This document shows, one piece after another, positions 1-10,336 of a stretch of DNA of 64,000 bases. The translations under genes and the position numbers were made by a program. The notes under the pieces are model-generated. The model saw only the letters and a program-made list of their open reading frames with translations. It searched no databases and had not been told where the DNA came from. The stretch covers positions 19,877,242 through 19,941,241 of the forward strand of contig CM064732.1 in assembly GCA_032717465.1 (NCBI GenBank), given 5' to 3'. Source of the DNA: Coenobita brevimanus (Eukaryota; Arthropoda; Malacostraca; Decapoda; Coenobitidae). Each line of letters begins with the position of its first letter. Within the stretch, counting starts at the first letter, position 1.

Positions 1-1336
1 AAGATGAGGCCAGTTGCTGTACACACAGCTTCACACCCAAGGTGCTACAAAAACCTCACAAACATGGATGCAAGTGACGTGTACTGGTACAAGTCTGCAA
101 ATGGCTGGATGACTGGGAACATCATGTCAGACTGGTTAACGAAGCACTGTGTCCCCGATGCCAGGGCAAGTGTCGGAAACTTGGCGTTCCATTTAAGATG
201 TTCCTTGTACTGGACAATGCACCAAGTCACCCTCCATACCAAGAAGATCTGTACAAGGATTGTCGTGTTGTGTTTCTGATGCCCTGGACGAGGTCACTCA
301 TGCTGCCACTGGATCAAGAACTGATCGCCACTGTGAAGCACTTCTACCACAAGCAAGTGTATGACTACCTACGCAGGGAGACTGACACACAAGAGGATCT
401 TCATGCCCTACAAGAAGGTCACGACGAAAACCTCGATGAGGCACCTGCTTCCATACCATCTCCGCCAGCAGCTGTATCCCGACCCACCACAGGTGACCTG
501 ACTGTTGAGGCATTTTGGCATCGTTTCACAATGAAAGACGCAGTTGACTTCTCCTACAAGCATGGCACCAGAGTACACCTGCAATGGTGAACCACACGTG
601 GCGACTGCTCGTGCCTCACTTACGCACAACCCACAAGATGGCCATTCAACCACTGGCTGAGGCTGAGGCAGCAATACTGACAGCAGCACAAGCTGTACCA
701 GGTTTCGAGGACATTACACTGGTGGACATACGGGAAGTGCACACTGCTACTGAGGAACAGCCTCCCAAGGAAGTCTTGCAACAGATAGACAAGGCTGATG
801 CAGAGCCCAACGCCAGGCAGAGTCAAGCTGAGCAGCCTAGTGTGATGGAGGGGAGGACAGAGCTGTGTATGTCAAGAATAAGCAAGATCCTTGCTGCCGT
901 GGATAAGCTCAAGGAAGAGGTGAAGGAACTGGAAGTCAGTAACCTAAGAATGGAGGAGGTTCTCACTGGTATCAACAAAGTCTTCCGTTTCTACACAGAC
1001 AGGCACAGGCAAGAAATAAACAAGAGAAGACAGAGGCTCATAACATGTTACGCACAGTGGGCTCAAGTTAGTGAAAGCGAGATACCAGCTACATCGTCTG
1101 ATCCTGTTCCTGTTGAGGATGAAGAGGATACAACATCAGATGTGTCAGCATTGGACTTCGATGGGTTTATGGCCGAAGTGAGTGACTTAGAGGGTCCTGG
1201 GGAAGGTGCTCAGGAGTCTGTGGAGGGAAGTGTTAGTGCGGCGGGAGGTGCAGTGGGGGTGAGGCGCTGTAAGTGTTGCCGCACCTTGGAATCCCTGTTA
1301 TTTAAGTTCATCAGGCCTGTTGTCTACTGTTGTTAA
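1..1336 (+). pseudogene. Tigger/pogo-type DDE transposase, 3' part, frameshifted
   Basis: A cut-and-paste transposase of the Tc1/mariner superfamily (Tigger/pogo branch), already under way at the window edge. Seen: WMTGNIMSDWL near 100-150 in one frame, then MFLVLDNAPSHP (198-233, the second catalytic Asp) and LPLDQELIATVKHFYHKQ (about 305-355, the third-Asp region) in a second frame. VNHTWRLLVPHL (about 587-620) and an acidic coiled-coil tail to 1336 follow in a third frame. The pieces follow family order, so at least two frameshifts (near 190 and 585) have killed it. The N-terminal CENP-B-like DNA-binding half lies outside the window. A downstream stretch with repeated CAGTGC/GCACTG motifs (about 1493-1548) may contain the 3' terminal repeat, but the other end cannot be compared. 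Confidence 0.8.
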
Positions 1337-1552
1337 GGTGACTGCCCATATTTTTGTTATATTAGCTATATCTGTAGAACAATATCTGAATAATTTGACC
1401 TTTATTATGTCTCTAAGGGCCAAAATATGTTCAGGTATGAGGGGGTAATGCCCATATGATATTTTTCCCATAAGATTATGAATTCTCAGTGCGTGATTTC
1501 ACAGTGCACGAGGACCAGGACTGCCCAATCTTTCGCGCACTGTGCGGTCCCA

Positions 1553-1557
<5 letters not shown>

Positions 1558-1621
<64 letters not shown>
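1558..1621. repeat. (TA)n microsatellite
   Basis: About 32 uninterrupted TA units lying directly upstream of the 5'-truncated LINE-C. The long ORFs in this tract are poly(Ile-Tyr) artefacts. Confidence 0.95.
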
Positions 1622-1622
<1 letters not shown>

Positions 1623-2742
1623 CAGAGAAGGCTTGTGAGGACCATAAGGTGTGTATGGCATTCATGGATTTGGAAAATGCATACGACGAAGAAGACAGAA
1701 AGGGATTGTGGAAATTTTTGCGCATGTATGATGTAGATGGTAAGCTGCTAGGTGCTGTCAAGAGTTTTTAAGATGGTAGCGAAGCATGTGTAAGGGTTAA
1801 CGGGCATCTTAGTGAATGGTTCACAGTCGGTGTGGGCGTGTGACAAGGTTGTGTGATGTCCCCATGGTTGTTCAATATATATATATATATGGATGGGGTG
1901 ATGAGAGAAGTGAAAACACGAGTAATGAAGGGAGAGATGGCGTTGGTGATGGATGGAATATCTCAATTTTGTTGTATGCTGATGATGCAGTACTGCTTGC
2001 AAGTACCGGACAGGAACTTGGTAGGCTAGTACAGAGTTTTGTTGATGTCTGTGAGCGTCGTGCCTTGAGAGTAAATGTAGAAAAGAGTAAAGTGATGGTT
2101 ATTCAGAGAGGTGACTCCCAGTGTGATGTCGCAGTGAATGGAGAGACACTGGAATTGGTGAGAGAGTTCAAATACTTGGGTACAGTGATAGAAAAGAGAG
2201 GAAAATGTGAAAAAGAAGTTGAAAGTAGAGTGACACAAGGAAGAAAAGTAGCTGGTGCAATGAAGGCTTTGATAAGAAACAGAGGTTTGAGTGCTGCAGC
2301 TGCACGAGGCTCACATGAGGGAGTGTTAGTGCCAACCCTAACTTATGGGTGTGAGACTATGGTGTGACATGAAAATGAAATGTCAAGAGTAAGAGCAGTG
2401 GAGATGGGACTGTTGAGGAATGTATGTGGAGTACAGAGGGTGGATAGGATACGAAATAGTGTGATTCGTGAAAGGTGTGGAGTGAGGAAGTCGGTGGACA
2501 CCAGAATTGAACAGAGTGTCCTGAGATGGTATGGTCATGTGGAAAGAATGGATAACAATAGAGTGGTGAAAAAGGTTTACCTGAGCGAATCTGAAGGAGG
2601 GAGGAGAAGAGGTAGGCCAAGGAGAAGGTGGAGAGCTATGGTGGATGAGTGTTTGAGGAAGAGAGGTTTGGAAGTCGGTGAGGCTGGGGAACTGACAAGA
2701 GATCGAGCTGGCTGGATGAATGTTGTGAGGAGAAATGCATGA
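1618..2742 (+). pseudogene. LINE-C reverse transcriptase remnant
   Basis: Seen in order: MAFMDLENAYDEEDRKGLW (RT block with the first catalytic Asp, about 1655-1710); CVMSPWLFNIY (about 1850-1885); a YADDA catalytic box (about 1975-1990); LRVNVEKSKVMVIQRG; TYGCET; LRWYGHVERMD; and a basic GRPRRRW C-terminal motif. The pieces lie in different frames. Stops occur at 1770 and in GVGV-stop-QG near 1842. A run of AT units has expanded inside the codons for Phe-Asn-Ile-Tyr-Met-Asp (about 1873-1890) and shifts the frame. A further break at 2367 separates the last ORF (2380-2742). Confidence 0.8.
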
Positions 2743-2991
2743 TCAGGGATTTTGGCACCCCTTGTGAGGATGGCAGTGTCCGGATTGACTCAACCTGATA
2801 TGTTTGTGTGAAGCTGCAGAATGTGGTGAATGTTTTTTAGCATATCCGGTAGAGCCAGGATTCAGGGGGCTTGAATGATGAGTGAATGGAAGTGTGGCCT
2901 ATTGGGATTGGGCAAGTTTGTGCTGTCTGGACATTGCTACGCCTCACCCTGCCCTAGGGTGAGAAAGGAGGTCCTGATGATGATGATGATG

Positions 2992-2994
<3 letters not shown>
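1618..2994 (+). mobile_element. LINE-C non-LTR retrotransposon, 5'-truncated
   Basis: A LINE remnant beginning inside the RT domain and ending in a (TGA)n tail at 2975-2993. It copies itself by target-primed reverse transcription; loss of the 5' end is the usual result. The 3' UTR (about 2743-2974) matches no other copy in the window. Its protein resembles LINE-A and LINE-B, but its tail is GAT-type like RTE-D. Confidence 0.8.
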
Positions 2995-3027
<33 letters not shown>

Positions 3028-3030
3028 GTA
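2975..3030. repeat. (TGA)n-(TA)n-(TATG)n compound microsatellite
   Basis: Three simple motifs run into one another at the LINE-C 3' end, so the first block is best read as the retrotransposon tail. Confidence 0.9.
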
Positions 3031-3514
3031 CTGTAAGAAGCACATGTTACAGTTGTAATCCAGTGTAACAGAGATGAGGGGATGAGGGCAGTGATGGAGA
3101 AAGCTGTAAGTAGGCCCAAGCGTACAAACGTACAGAAATGAGAAAGATGTGTAAAGATGGATGTGTAAAGCGTCCTTGAATAATAGGTCTGGGTGTGCTG
3201 GGACTGCGATTGATATAATTTAGTGGAAGGATGGGACCTGAATGTATGAATCTTGCGATGAGAAAGGTATGTAGACTGAGATGGTCTGAGCAGGTGAAAA
3301 GGATGGAGGATTGCAGTTGGGTGAGGAGGAGAAGGTGTACACAGTGAGGGTAAAGGTGCAAGAAGTAGACCGAAGAAGAACTGGGACGAGGTCATAGGGT
3401 TCAGGTCCTCAACAGAGACGCTGCTAGAGATTGAGCAGGGTGGACTGCAGTCGTGAGATGACCAAGGCCGACTCACGAAAGCCTTCAAAACCAATCGAAG
3501 CAAAGAAGGCTACT
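3031..3514. other. Unassigned interspersed sequence
   Basis: No gene recognised. The stretch GTGGACTGCAGTCGTGAGATGACC (near 3430-3465) and the neighbouring phrases resemble a decayed 3' end of a LINE coding for a GRPR-type C terminus (minus-strand ORFs here are shadows), but I cannot align it to the copies in this window. Confidence 0.3.
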
Positions 3515-3515
3515 T

Positions 3516-3585
<70 letters not shown>
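3515..3585. repeat. (TG)n-(TA)n microsatellite
   Basis: About 12 TG units followed by about 23 TA units. Confidence 0.95.
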
Positions 3586-3587
<2 letters not shown>

Positions 3588-3664
3588 CCCGTCAAATGCC
3601 ATCCCGTAAGGGGTGGGGGGTGGGCATTTGACTTTGAGTTATTTGTTTTACGGGGAGAGGCACT

Positions 3665-3915
3665 AACCCTTCACCAACCTACTTGTTGACACGTAGTATG
3701 GTTTGGTTATATGGTTACCACCCGGCGTTATAAATGGTTTCTTGGCTTACAGGAAACCATTTGGCTTGTCACTCAATGTAAAGCCACCTGTAAAGGAAGG
3801 AAAAGCAATAAGAAGTCACAGGAAAGACGGGAGAAATTGGAAGAGAGGACGCCAGGCACAGAAAAAGAATGATAAAGACTAAGGAAGAAGTAGGCAGCAC
3901 TACACCAAGTGAGTG
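3665..3915. repeat. Dispersed repeat, copy 1 (SINE-like)
   Basis: This copy aligns by eye with 6770-6990. Shared phrases are TGGTTATATGGTT, GGAAACC, GGCTTGTCACTCA and a purine-rich tail ending AAGTAGGYAGC. The diverged arrangement suggests an old short interspersed element. No clean RNA polymerase III box pair was found, so the class is open. Confidence 0.6.
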
Positions 3916-3942
3916 GATGATGGTCGCCACCACCTACCACTA

Positions 3943-4060
3943 TATCTATCTATCTATCTATCTATTAGATACACAAATAGATAGATAGATAGATTAATAG
4001 AAAGGTGCGTAGGTAGATAGATAGATACATATATAGATATATATCTGTGTGTGTGTGCAT
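3943..4060. repeat. Inverted (TATC)n/(GATA)n tetranucleotide tract
   Basis: About five TATC units (3943-3965) are followed 15-20 bases later by about four GATA units, making an inverted repeat. Further GATA blocks follow to about 4040, then (GT)n. Confidence 0.8.
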
Positions 4061-4071
4061 ATACAGTACTG

Positions 4072-4107
4072 AAAGAGAGAGGGAGAGAGAGAGAGAGAGA
4101 GGGGGGG
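4072..4107. repeat. (GA)n microsatellite
   Basis: GA-rich tract followed by a G-run. Confidence 0.85.
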
Positions 4108-5930
4108 TGGTATAATAAGAAAACCGGTTAGATATATGCATGTACAAACACCAGGAATATAAGTACACACAGTAGTTGGTATATTTCCTAAACAAACTCA
4201 ATATAAACAAATGCATAGGAAGCCTCAGTTGCATTTGGTGACTTCATTATGTTTTCCTGTACTTCTGGGAGTTTTAAACTGTCTGACCACTAATCCAAAC
4301 GCCGTATCTTATTTTAGTGTCAGTCTTACTATCATCAGTTGGTTTCACTCAGCTCAGGAAAGACTTGATGTTTTCAAGGATTTTAGCTTTCACTAACCCC
4401 TTTGCTCCTCCTCACATAAGTTGAATAAAATAGATGATGTATCCTTAAGATCATCTAAAAGAAAGGTCTTACGGATTTTTTTATTAACTTAAATGAAATG
4501 TAATGGCATTCATTTGTTCCCTTTACGATACTGGGAAATTTGTGAGGTAAGATGGAGACAGTAAAGGATGGTTAAACATAATCCCCCCCTTCTCTCTCTC
4601 TCTCTCTCTCTCTCTCATCCTAATTTAGGTCCGGTTTTTATTCGTTACCGTTTTTTAAGGATTTGCTCATAATGAGTTCAGGAAGTAAATAGAACTGATT
4701 CAAGGCTCAGAGAGCGATGGAACTGAGTGCTGTAGTACGAATTCGACTGTATTAAGTATATGTAATTTTTGTTTATAAGTTTCTTGTTACTCTTGTTACT
4801 AGTTTTGGCCCTAAACCAGACGATCCGTTCCCTTAGGCATATCAGTCCTCTTCGACACACGCTTTGATATGTCTACTTTTCAGCACTAATACACACCCAC
4901 ACACTAACAACATCGAGCAAGCCTTTACCGGCAGCAGAATACCGCATTTCCCAATGATTAATAATCGGGATGTTGAGAATCACTGTCTATAGTTCTTTCT
5001 TTATAACAGTGTAAAATTGCCACCTTTACGTCTTGAATACTGAGTCACCACAGCAGATGATGCTAGTTACGAGGAGTGCTATGGAAAGGCAACTGAGCTG
5101 TGGCATTATATTTTCTCTCACTTAACTGCATGACGTAAGCCGCAAATGGACGCAAATCTGGACCACGCTAAGGTTAGAGAACTACTGTGCAGTAAAAGAT
5201 CACGAAAGAAAGATTTATCAAAAATATTTTTCATAATACTATCCTTACCCAGCTTTCGGGCGATTTTGTGTCCGTTTGGACTGCAGCACAGTGCACTGTC
5301 CTCTCTGCAAACTTGTGAATGTACACTCAATAATTCACTGGGGACTCAAACCTACGACAGAATATCCTCCAACCATTCGTCCAGTGCCAAACCAACCGAG
5401 CTATAGAGACATTTTTTAAAAAGCTTTCTACACTTTATTCAAGGGCCCTGATTCAAACACCTCTTACTTCTTCCTTGTTTTCCGCATTTTTCGCCTTACT
5501 TCTCATCCTCCAACTCTTCTCCTCTCGTCCATCCCGCTCGCTCCTACTTCTCCCTCCTTCTTCTCGTCTTTCATTCATTCTCTTCTCATCTGTACCCATT
5601 CGTTCTCCCAGTATTCAATTTATTACTCCTCATCCCTGCAGGTTAGCTTTTTTCTCCCTTCCTTCCTCTCATATATGCCATTCTAAATAAACCCTTTCAA
5701 GTGAACAACACTAAATTTGGAAAATATGAAGATACATGGCCTCAGATCAAACGAAAATAAAAGATAAGGAAATAGACAAATAGAGAGAGAAATAGAGACA
5801 TAAAGAGATGGATAGATAGACAGATAGACAGAAACTGACTATGCTGGTGTGTGTTTGTGTGTGTAGAGGGAGTGGAAGGTGATACTGATGTACAGATCCC
5901 ACGTACTTTTCATGGTCAAGCAACTCAGGA
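4108..5930. other. No gene recognised; (CT)n at 4587-4616, pyrimidine-rich 5470-5690
   Basis: Short ORFs here have no recognisable domains. 5470-5690 is strongly CT-biased and yields a Leu/Ser/Pro low-complexity ORF that I do not treat as a gene. GATA-type repeats lie at about 5808-5832. Confidence 0.5.
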
Positions 5931-5932
5931 GC

Positions 5933-5934
<2 letters not shown>

Positions 5935-5997
<63 letters not shown>

Positions 5998-5998
5998 G
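5935..5998. repeat. (GA)n microsatellite
   Basis: About 32 GA units with one AA interruption near 5978. The Arg-Glu ORFs across it are artefacts. Confidence 0.95.
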
Positions 5999-6704
5999 GG
6001 ACACACGGATCAGGTGGTGTGTCGCAGATTTCAATTTGCATGCTATCACTCCAGTCGTGACCTTACGTCCCCCAACCAGAAAAATTACCTCGTGTTGTCC
6101 GGCCTATGGAGACTGTTTCGGCGTTGCTTTTTTGGAGTTCTGTAACGATTTTAGTTTTCCCTCTTGATTGACAACGCAACAGATGATATAGATTGATAGA
6201 TAAAGGCAACTAGATTGTTAGATATTCATGTGAGTTCAATCAGTTACAAAAATGCAACATTGGAGTGGATATTTATTCCATTCACTGCGATGATGTAAAC
6301 CTCATTTTGTTCTTGCAGGTTTTCGACGCTTGTATGCAGCTTTTGACAGACACTTCTTGAAATGGTTAGATAAAGCCTAAATATCTTCAGTACTGCAACT
6401 GATTAGTAGTAATAGCAGTTGTGGTAGTAGTAGTAGTAGTAGTAGTTGCTGTAACATCAGGTTCAATCGAAATTTGAACCCATCTCTTGCAGGCTGATTC
6501 CACCATTCCCCATTCGGGGGATTGGGAGGGAGCTGAAGTGCATTTGCATAATTAGGCAGCAAAGTCACCTAGCCATGTCAGTGCCACCGCGCAAAGGCAC
6601 CCCTCTCAATCACCACTACAGTTAAGATACTCTTGCTATTGTGCTACTCCAATCTCTCTGATCGAGCAGACTCATCAAGCGCAGGAAAGCAACCGCCTCT
6701 GTAG
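5999..6704. other. No gene recognised; (GTA)n at 6425-6446
   Basis: Unique-looking AT-rich sequence with one trinucleotide run. No coding region or terminal repeat was seen. Confidence 0.4.
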
Positions 6705-6769
6705 GGGTGTCCCATGCGGCTGACAGCGCCTCGTCACAGAGAGGTGAGGGGATTAGTGTGAAAGTTTGG

Positions 6770-6995
6770 CTCCACGTCACCTCGTTATTTGGTTATATGG
6801 TTGCACCCAGGGTTGTAAATGATTTCCTGAGTTACGGGAAACCTTCTGGCTTGTCACTCAGTGTAGGGCCACCCGAAGCGAAAGAAAGGTAATAAACAGT
6901 GAAATGAAGTATGTGAGGAATAGGAAGAGAGATGGACAGACAGAAAAAGATTGGGAGACATGAAGGAAAAAGTAGGTAGCCCTACATCTACCACC
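6770..6995. repeat. Dispersed repeat, copy 2 (SINE-like)
   Basis: Same family and same strand as 3665-3915. Shared blocks are TGGTTATATGGTT, GGAAACC, GGCTTGTCACTCAGTGT and the purine-rich tail with AAAAAGTAGGTAGCCCTAC. Divergence is high, so both copies are old. Confidence 0.6.
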
Positions 6996-7116
6996 AAATA
7001 TGCTTACGTTATTTGTATTAGTCGGGCAAGAGTGTGTATAAAATGGAAAATACGTCATCTGAATGAAAACGTTACAATTTGTGTATGTAAGATGCCATTA
7101 TATGTGCTACCTCCTT

Positions 7117-7132
7117 GTGTGTGTGTGTGTGT

Positions 7133-7162
<30 letters not shown>
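7117..7162. repeat. (GT)n-(GA)n microsatellite
   Basis: Dinucleotide switch from GT to GA through GTAGGGA. Confidence 0.9.
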
Positions 7163-7166
<4 letters not shown>

Positions 7167-7600
7167 GTCATCTACATAAAGACCTAAGTTCTGAACGCAC
7201 CTCGTCACACAGGCAGTATCTCCCACTCTGTATGATTCATTCCCTGGTGCACACGATTACTCATTTTCCGTGTTCAGATTCAGGTCCTTTCCAAATTTGC
7301 ATAAGATCAGCTGCACCGTTCATCCTGCTCAGGCCCGCTGTCCGAAATGGCTGGATGCATACTGTGTTCCAGTTTTGGGAGACGTATTTTTGTGGACCTG
7401 TTAATGTGCGTAACTATTCTGTGTTGAGGTTTCTGAATGTTAATAATCCCAATGAGCTTCGAAAGTATAAGCCAGTGGGCTAAAATATTTAGTAATTGTC
7501 TCGCGAAATTCCACGTGCAGCCACTTCATTTAGCAGCGAGTTTATCCTTTCAATATATTGTGAATTTTATGGTACAATCTTCCATAATTTCACCTAGGTT
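7163..7600. other. No gene recognised
   Basis: Short ORFs here show no domain, and no repeat partner was found in the window. Confidence 0.4.
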
Positions 7601-7603
7601 TAT

Positions 7604-7749
<146 letters not shown>

Positions 7750-7760
7750 CCTGTATGTGT

Positions 7761-8045
7761 AGGGTGTCCCGGGAGTTAAGTTCAAAACGCTGGGAAATGA
7801 TAGATGAGGGAATTCTAAGCAATCAATGTTGAATGAACATGTGTCCAAATCTCAACCGTTACGGAGCTACAATTAATGATGATCTTATGGGCGAAAATGG
7901 TCTCCCTCACAATTCACCCATAACGTCTTCAGAAATTGTAGCTCCGTAACGGTTGAGATTTGCACACGTTCATACAACATTTTCTGCTTAGAATTCCCTC
8001 ATCTATCATTTCCCAAAGTTTTGGACTCAATTCCCTAGACACCCT
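7761..8045. mobile_element. Foldback MITE, near-perfect full-length palindrome
   Basis: The 285-bp segment starts AGGGTGTCCCGGGAGTTAAG and ends with the reverse-complementary GACACCCT. The two arms pair over nearly the whole length, including the internal pair TTATGGGCGAA / TTCACCCATAA around the centre near 7903. Shared arm motifs include GATAGATGAGGGAATTCTAA and CTCAACCGTTACGGAGCTAC. No ORF. The AGGGTGTCC end recalls Tc1/mariner-type MITEs, but a TA target duplication is not clear. It may be mobilised in trans by an unseen transposase. Confidence 0.85.
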
Positions 8046-8146
8046 TTATGTATGTACGTATGTATGTATGTATGTACACGCCATCCATACATTTAATCAA
8101 CGATTCCTTTTTGTACTAAGGTGTACACTCTTGGATTCCTATTATT

Positions 8147-8450
8147 ACCTCCACCAAGGAGGTTATGATTTTGTCAGCTTTGGTTTGTTTGTTTGTTTAT
8201 GTGTTTTTTCTGTCAGCAGGATTACTCAAAAGTGAGAAACTGATTTAGCTGAATATTTTTGGAAGGGTAGGGTATGGCCCAAGAAACAATCCATTAGATT
8301 TTGATGGTGATCCGGATCATCATAGAAATCCAGGAAATTCTTAAAGGATTCTTTACCATTGCGGGATAGTGGCAATTTCAACATTGTTTTTTCCAACTCT
8401 ATAAATACCTACAATGATTGCACTTCAGCCTTGGCGAAGGTTTGCAATCT
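8147..8450 (+). mobile_element. GTTTG-rich non-autonomous element, copy 1
   Basis: Begins ACCTCCACCAAGG (8147-8159) and ends CCTTGGCGAAGGT (8429-8441), a 13-bp terminal inverted repeat with two mismatches. A small hairpin GCAATC-TCG-GATTGC (8445-8459) follows. Between them lie (TTTG)n, GCAGGATTACTCAAAA, GGTGATCCGGATC and an ATTGCGGGATAG block. I recall closely similar elements from many aquatic animals, described as MITE- or Helitron2/HINE-like; the 3' hairpin fits the latter. The class is not settled from sequence alone. Confidence 0.7.
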
Positions 8451-8519
8451 CGGATTGCTTTTGTTGTTTTTGTAAAGTTTCAGGTCTCTAATTCGTTCCC
8501 TTTTACAGTTAAAGGTGAA

Positions 8520-8543
8520 ACAGAGAGAGAGAGAGAGAGAGAG
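8520..8543. repeat. (GA)n microsatellite
   Basis: About 12 GA units. Confidence 0.9.
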
Positions 8544-8785
8544 ATCCATATTATTTTTTGAAGACTGTGTAAATGAGTTGTTGCCGCTCAGTGTAGTGCT
8601 ATGCAGAGATTTTTGCTCAACTGCATGAATATTCGCTTGCTGCTAGCATCGTTCCCGTGACATATTTTAACTTTTCGAACAGAAGTAAGGTACAAAATTT
8701 ATTAACTCCTACATTATATTAAATCTTTCCTAAGATTAAAGACAATACATCGACAGAAGCGAATGAACTGATTAACTTTAAAATT

Positions 8786-9198
8786 CTCTACGGCAAGGAG
8801 AGTATGTTTTAACCCATGTTTGTTTGTTTGTTTGATAGCATTGTTACTCAAAAACTAAAAGAGAGATTTGGACCAAACTTGGTGAGTAGATAGCCCATGT
8901 CCCAGGGAACAGGAAATTATCTTTTGGGACCGATTCCAGTGTATTATTTGTCTGATAGCATGATTACTCGAAAACTAAATGCGAGATTACGACTAAATTT
9001 GGTCGGTAATAGCCCGTGTCCCAAGGAATAATCTGTTAACCTTTAGGACCAATCGGGATCGTATTACAGATTCTGGATCCGGAAAACACTTTTTTAAACC
9101 CTAATCAATGATGAAAATAACCTAACCCATTATGAACAGTGGTTTGTAAATTACGTTGCCCTTGTCGGAGAGATGCGCGCCACTCAGTGTCAGTTGTG
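8786..9198 (+). mobile_element. GTTTG-rich non-autonomous element, copy 2, internally duplicated
   Basis: Ends are CTCTACGGCAAGGAGAG (8786) and CCCTTGTCGGAGAG (about 9159), followed by a CCACTCAGTG hairpin. It is closest to copy 3: both carry TTCTGGATCCGGAAAACACT and the AACCTAACCCATT/TTTGTAAATTA block. The segment with GATAGCATnnTTACTC appears twice (about 8834 and 8955), a direct duplication of roughly 120 bp. Confidence 0.75.
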
Positions 9199-9201
9199 GC
9201 T

Positions 9202-9226
9202 GTTTTTTTTTTTTTTTTTTTTTTTG
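9202..9226. repeat. Poly(T) tract
   Basis: About 21 T residues immediately after the element. Confidence 0.9.
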
Positions 9227-9578
9227 ACTTGAAAGTTTGTAGGTCTCATTCTTGTGATACATAAATACATCATGCGATTAATCATTACTGCTGTAATAGA
9301 CATAATTTTGTACCTGTAATGATTTACATACTACATGGCCATGACAACAGCAACAAGATTTAATATCTCTCCTCAGTAGGTATGACTTATGTAACAGGAG
9401 TAAAGTATTTTTGCTCAGCAGCTGTTTATTTTGCATACTGTGTACCTATTCAGTAATGAAGAAAAATACTTTGAACAGCCTACAGTACAGTTGTGTGACT
9501 GCATAAGCTCAACTGTGTAGTTGGGTATTCGGAAACTAGTATGTAAAGAACAGATGTACATTAATTAATTAGTTAATT

Positions 9579-9620
<42 letters not shown>

Positions 9621-10336
9621 TGCGTCGTGGGTGTTGTACGTAAATGGTAATTCAGTGTTAGGTTGATGGTGTTACATTACTTGACTGCTTTTAAGTGGGA
9701 CAAGAAAATTCGGTTGCTGTTGCAATTTTGTAGAATTGTTCTTAACCCTCTCAGTGCTAGGATTGTGGTTAAAGAAAAAAAAGTTTGGTGTTAGCCTAAA
9801 ACAAATTTCTAGGTGCACCAGTAGTATAGAAAGGGTTATTAGCTACTTCAGATACTATTGAGGTCTGACTGTCAAGATTTCCTTCAGTTTAACAAAACTG
9901 TCTGGTGTTGACCGCAGTAAAAAAAAAAAACCACGTGCACCAGCAACAGGTAAGGAGTTAAAATTTGGTGCTAGCAAATTACCTGAAGCTTGTATTTATT
10001 TTCCAGTAACACCTTCAGTACAATAACGTATTATATTTCGATTCCTTCACTCCGTAGACGTAGTTCTTATCTAATTCCTGCTACTTTTAGATGCTTTTTC
10101 TCATCGTAGTAAAGAGTTTTCGAAATACAGGGAAAAGATAGAATCTTAATAAGCACGCTCAACAGAAATCATTCCTAAAAATGTATTAAAATGGTTTGTT
10201 GGTAGCAAGAAATAATGTTCCGTTGATAAACAAAAATTATCGTCGTTTTCTTCCCGTGAAATAATCTGACACCACAGACCAATGCTACTGCAAAATCTTT
10301 GATGATTGCACCCAGCATTAATAAAAGTACTTCCAA
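9227..10336. other. No gene; (GA)n at 9583-9617, direct repeats 9780-9975
   Basis: The phrase GTGCACCAG with flanking TTTGGTGTTAGC is repeated two to three times between 9780 and 9975, flanked by TTAA at 9742 and 9958. Nothing else is recognised. Confidence 0.45.

Noticed and set aside
5851..6145. ORFs of Arg-Glu repeats
   Set aside because: Direct translation of the (GA)n microsatellite.
9746..9957. Possible fourth TTAA-flanked element
   Set aside because: TTAA is present on both sides, but the two ends do not form a convincing inverted repeat; the internal GTGCACCAG repeats are direct.
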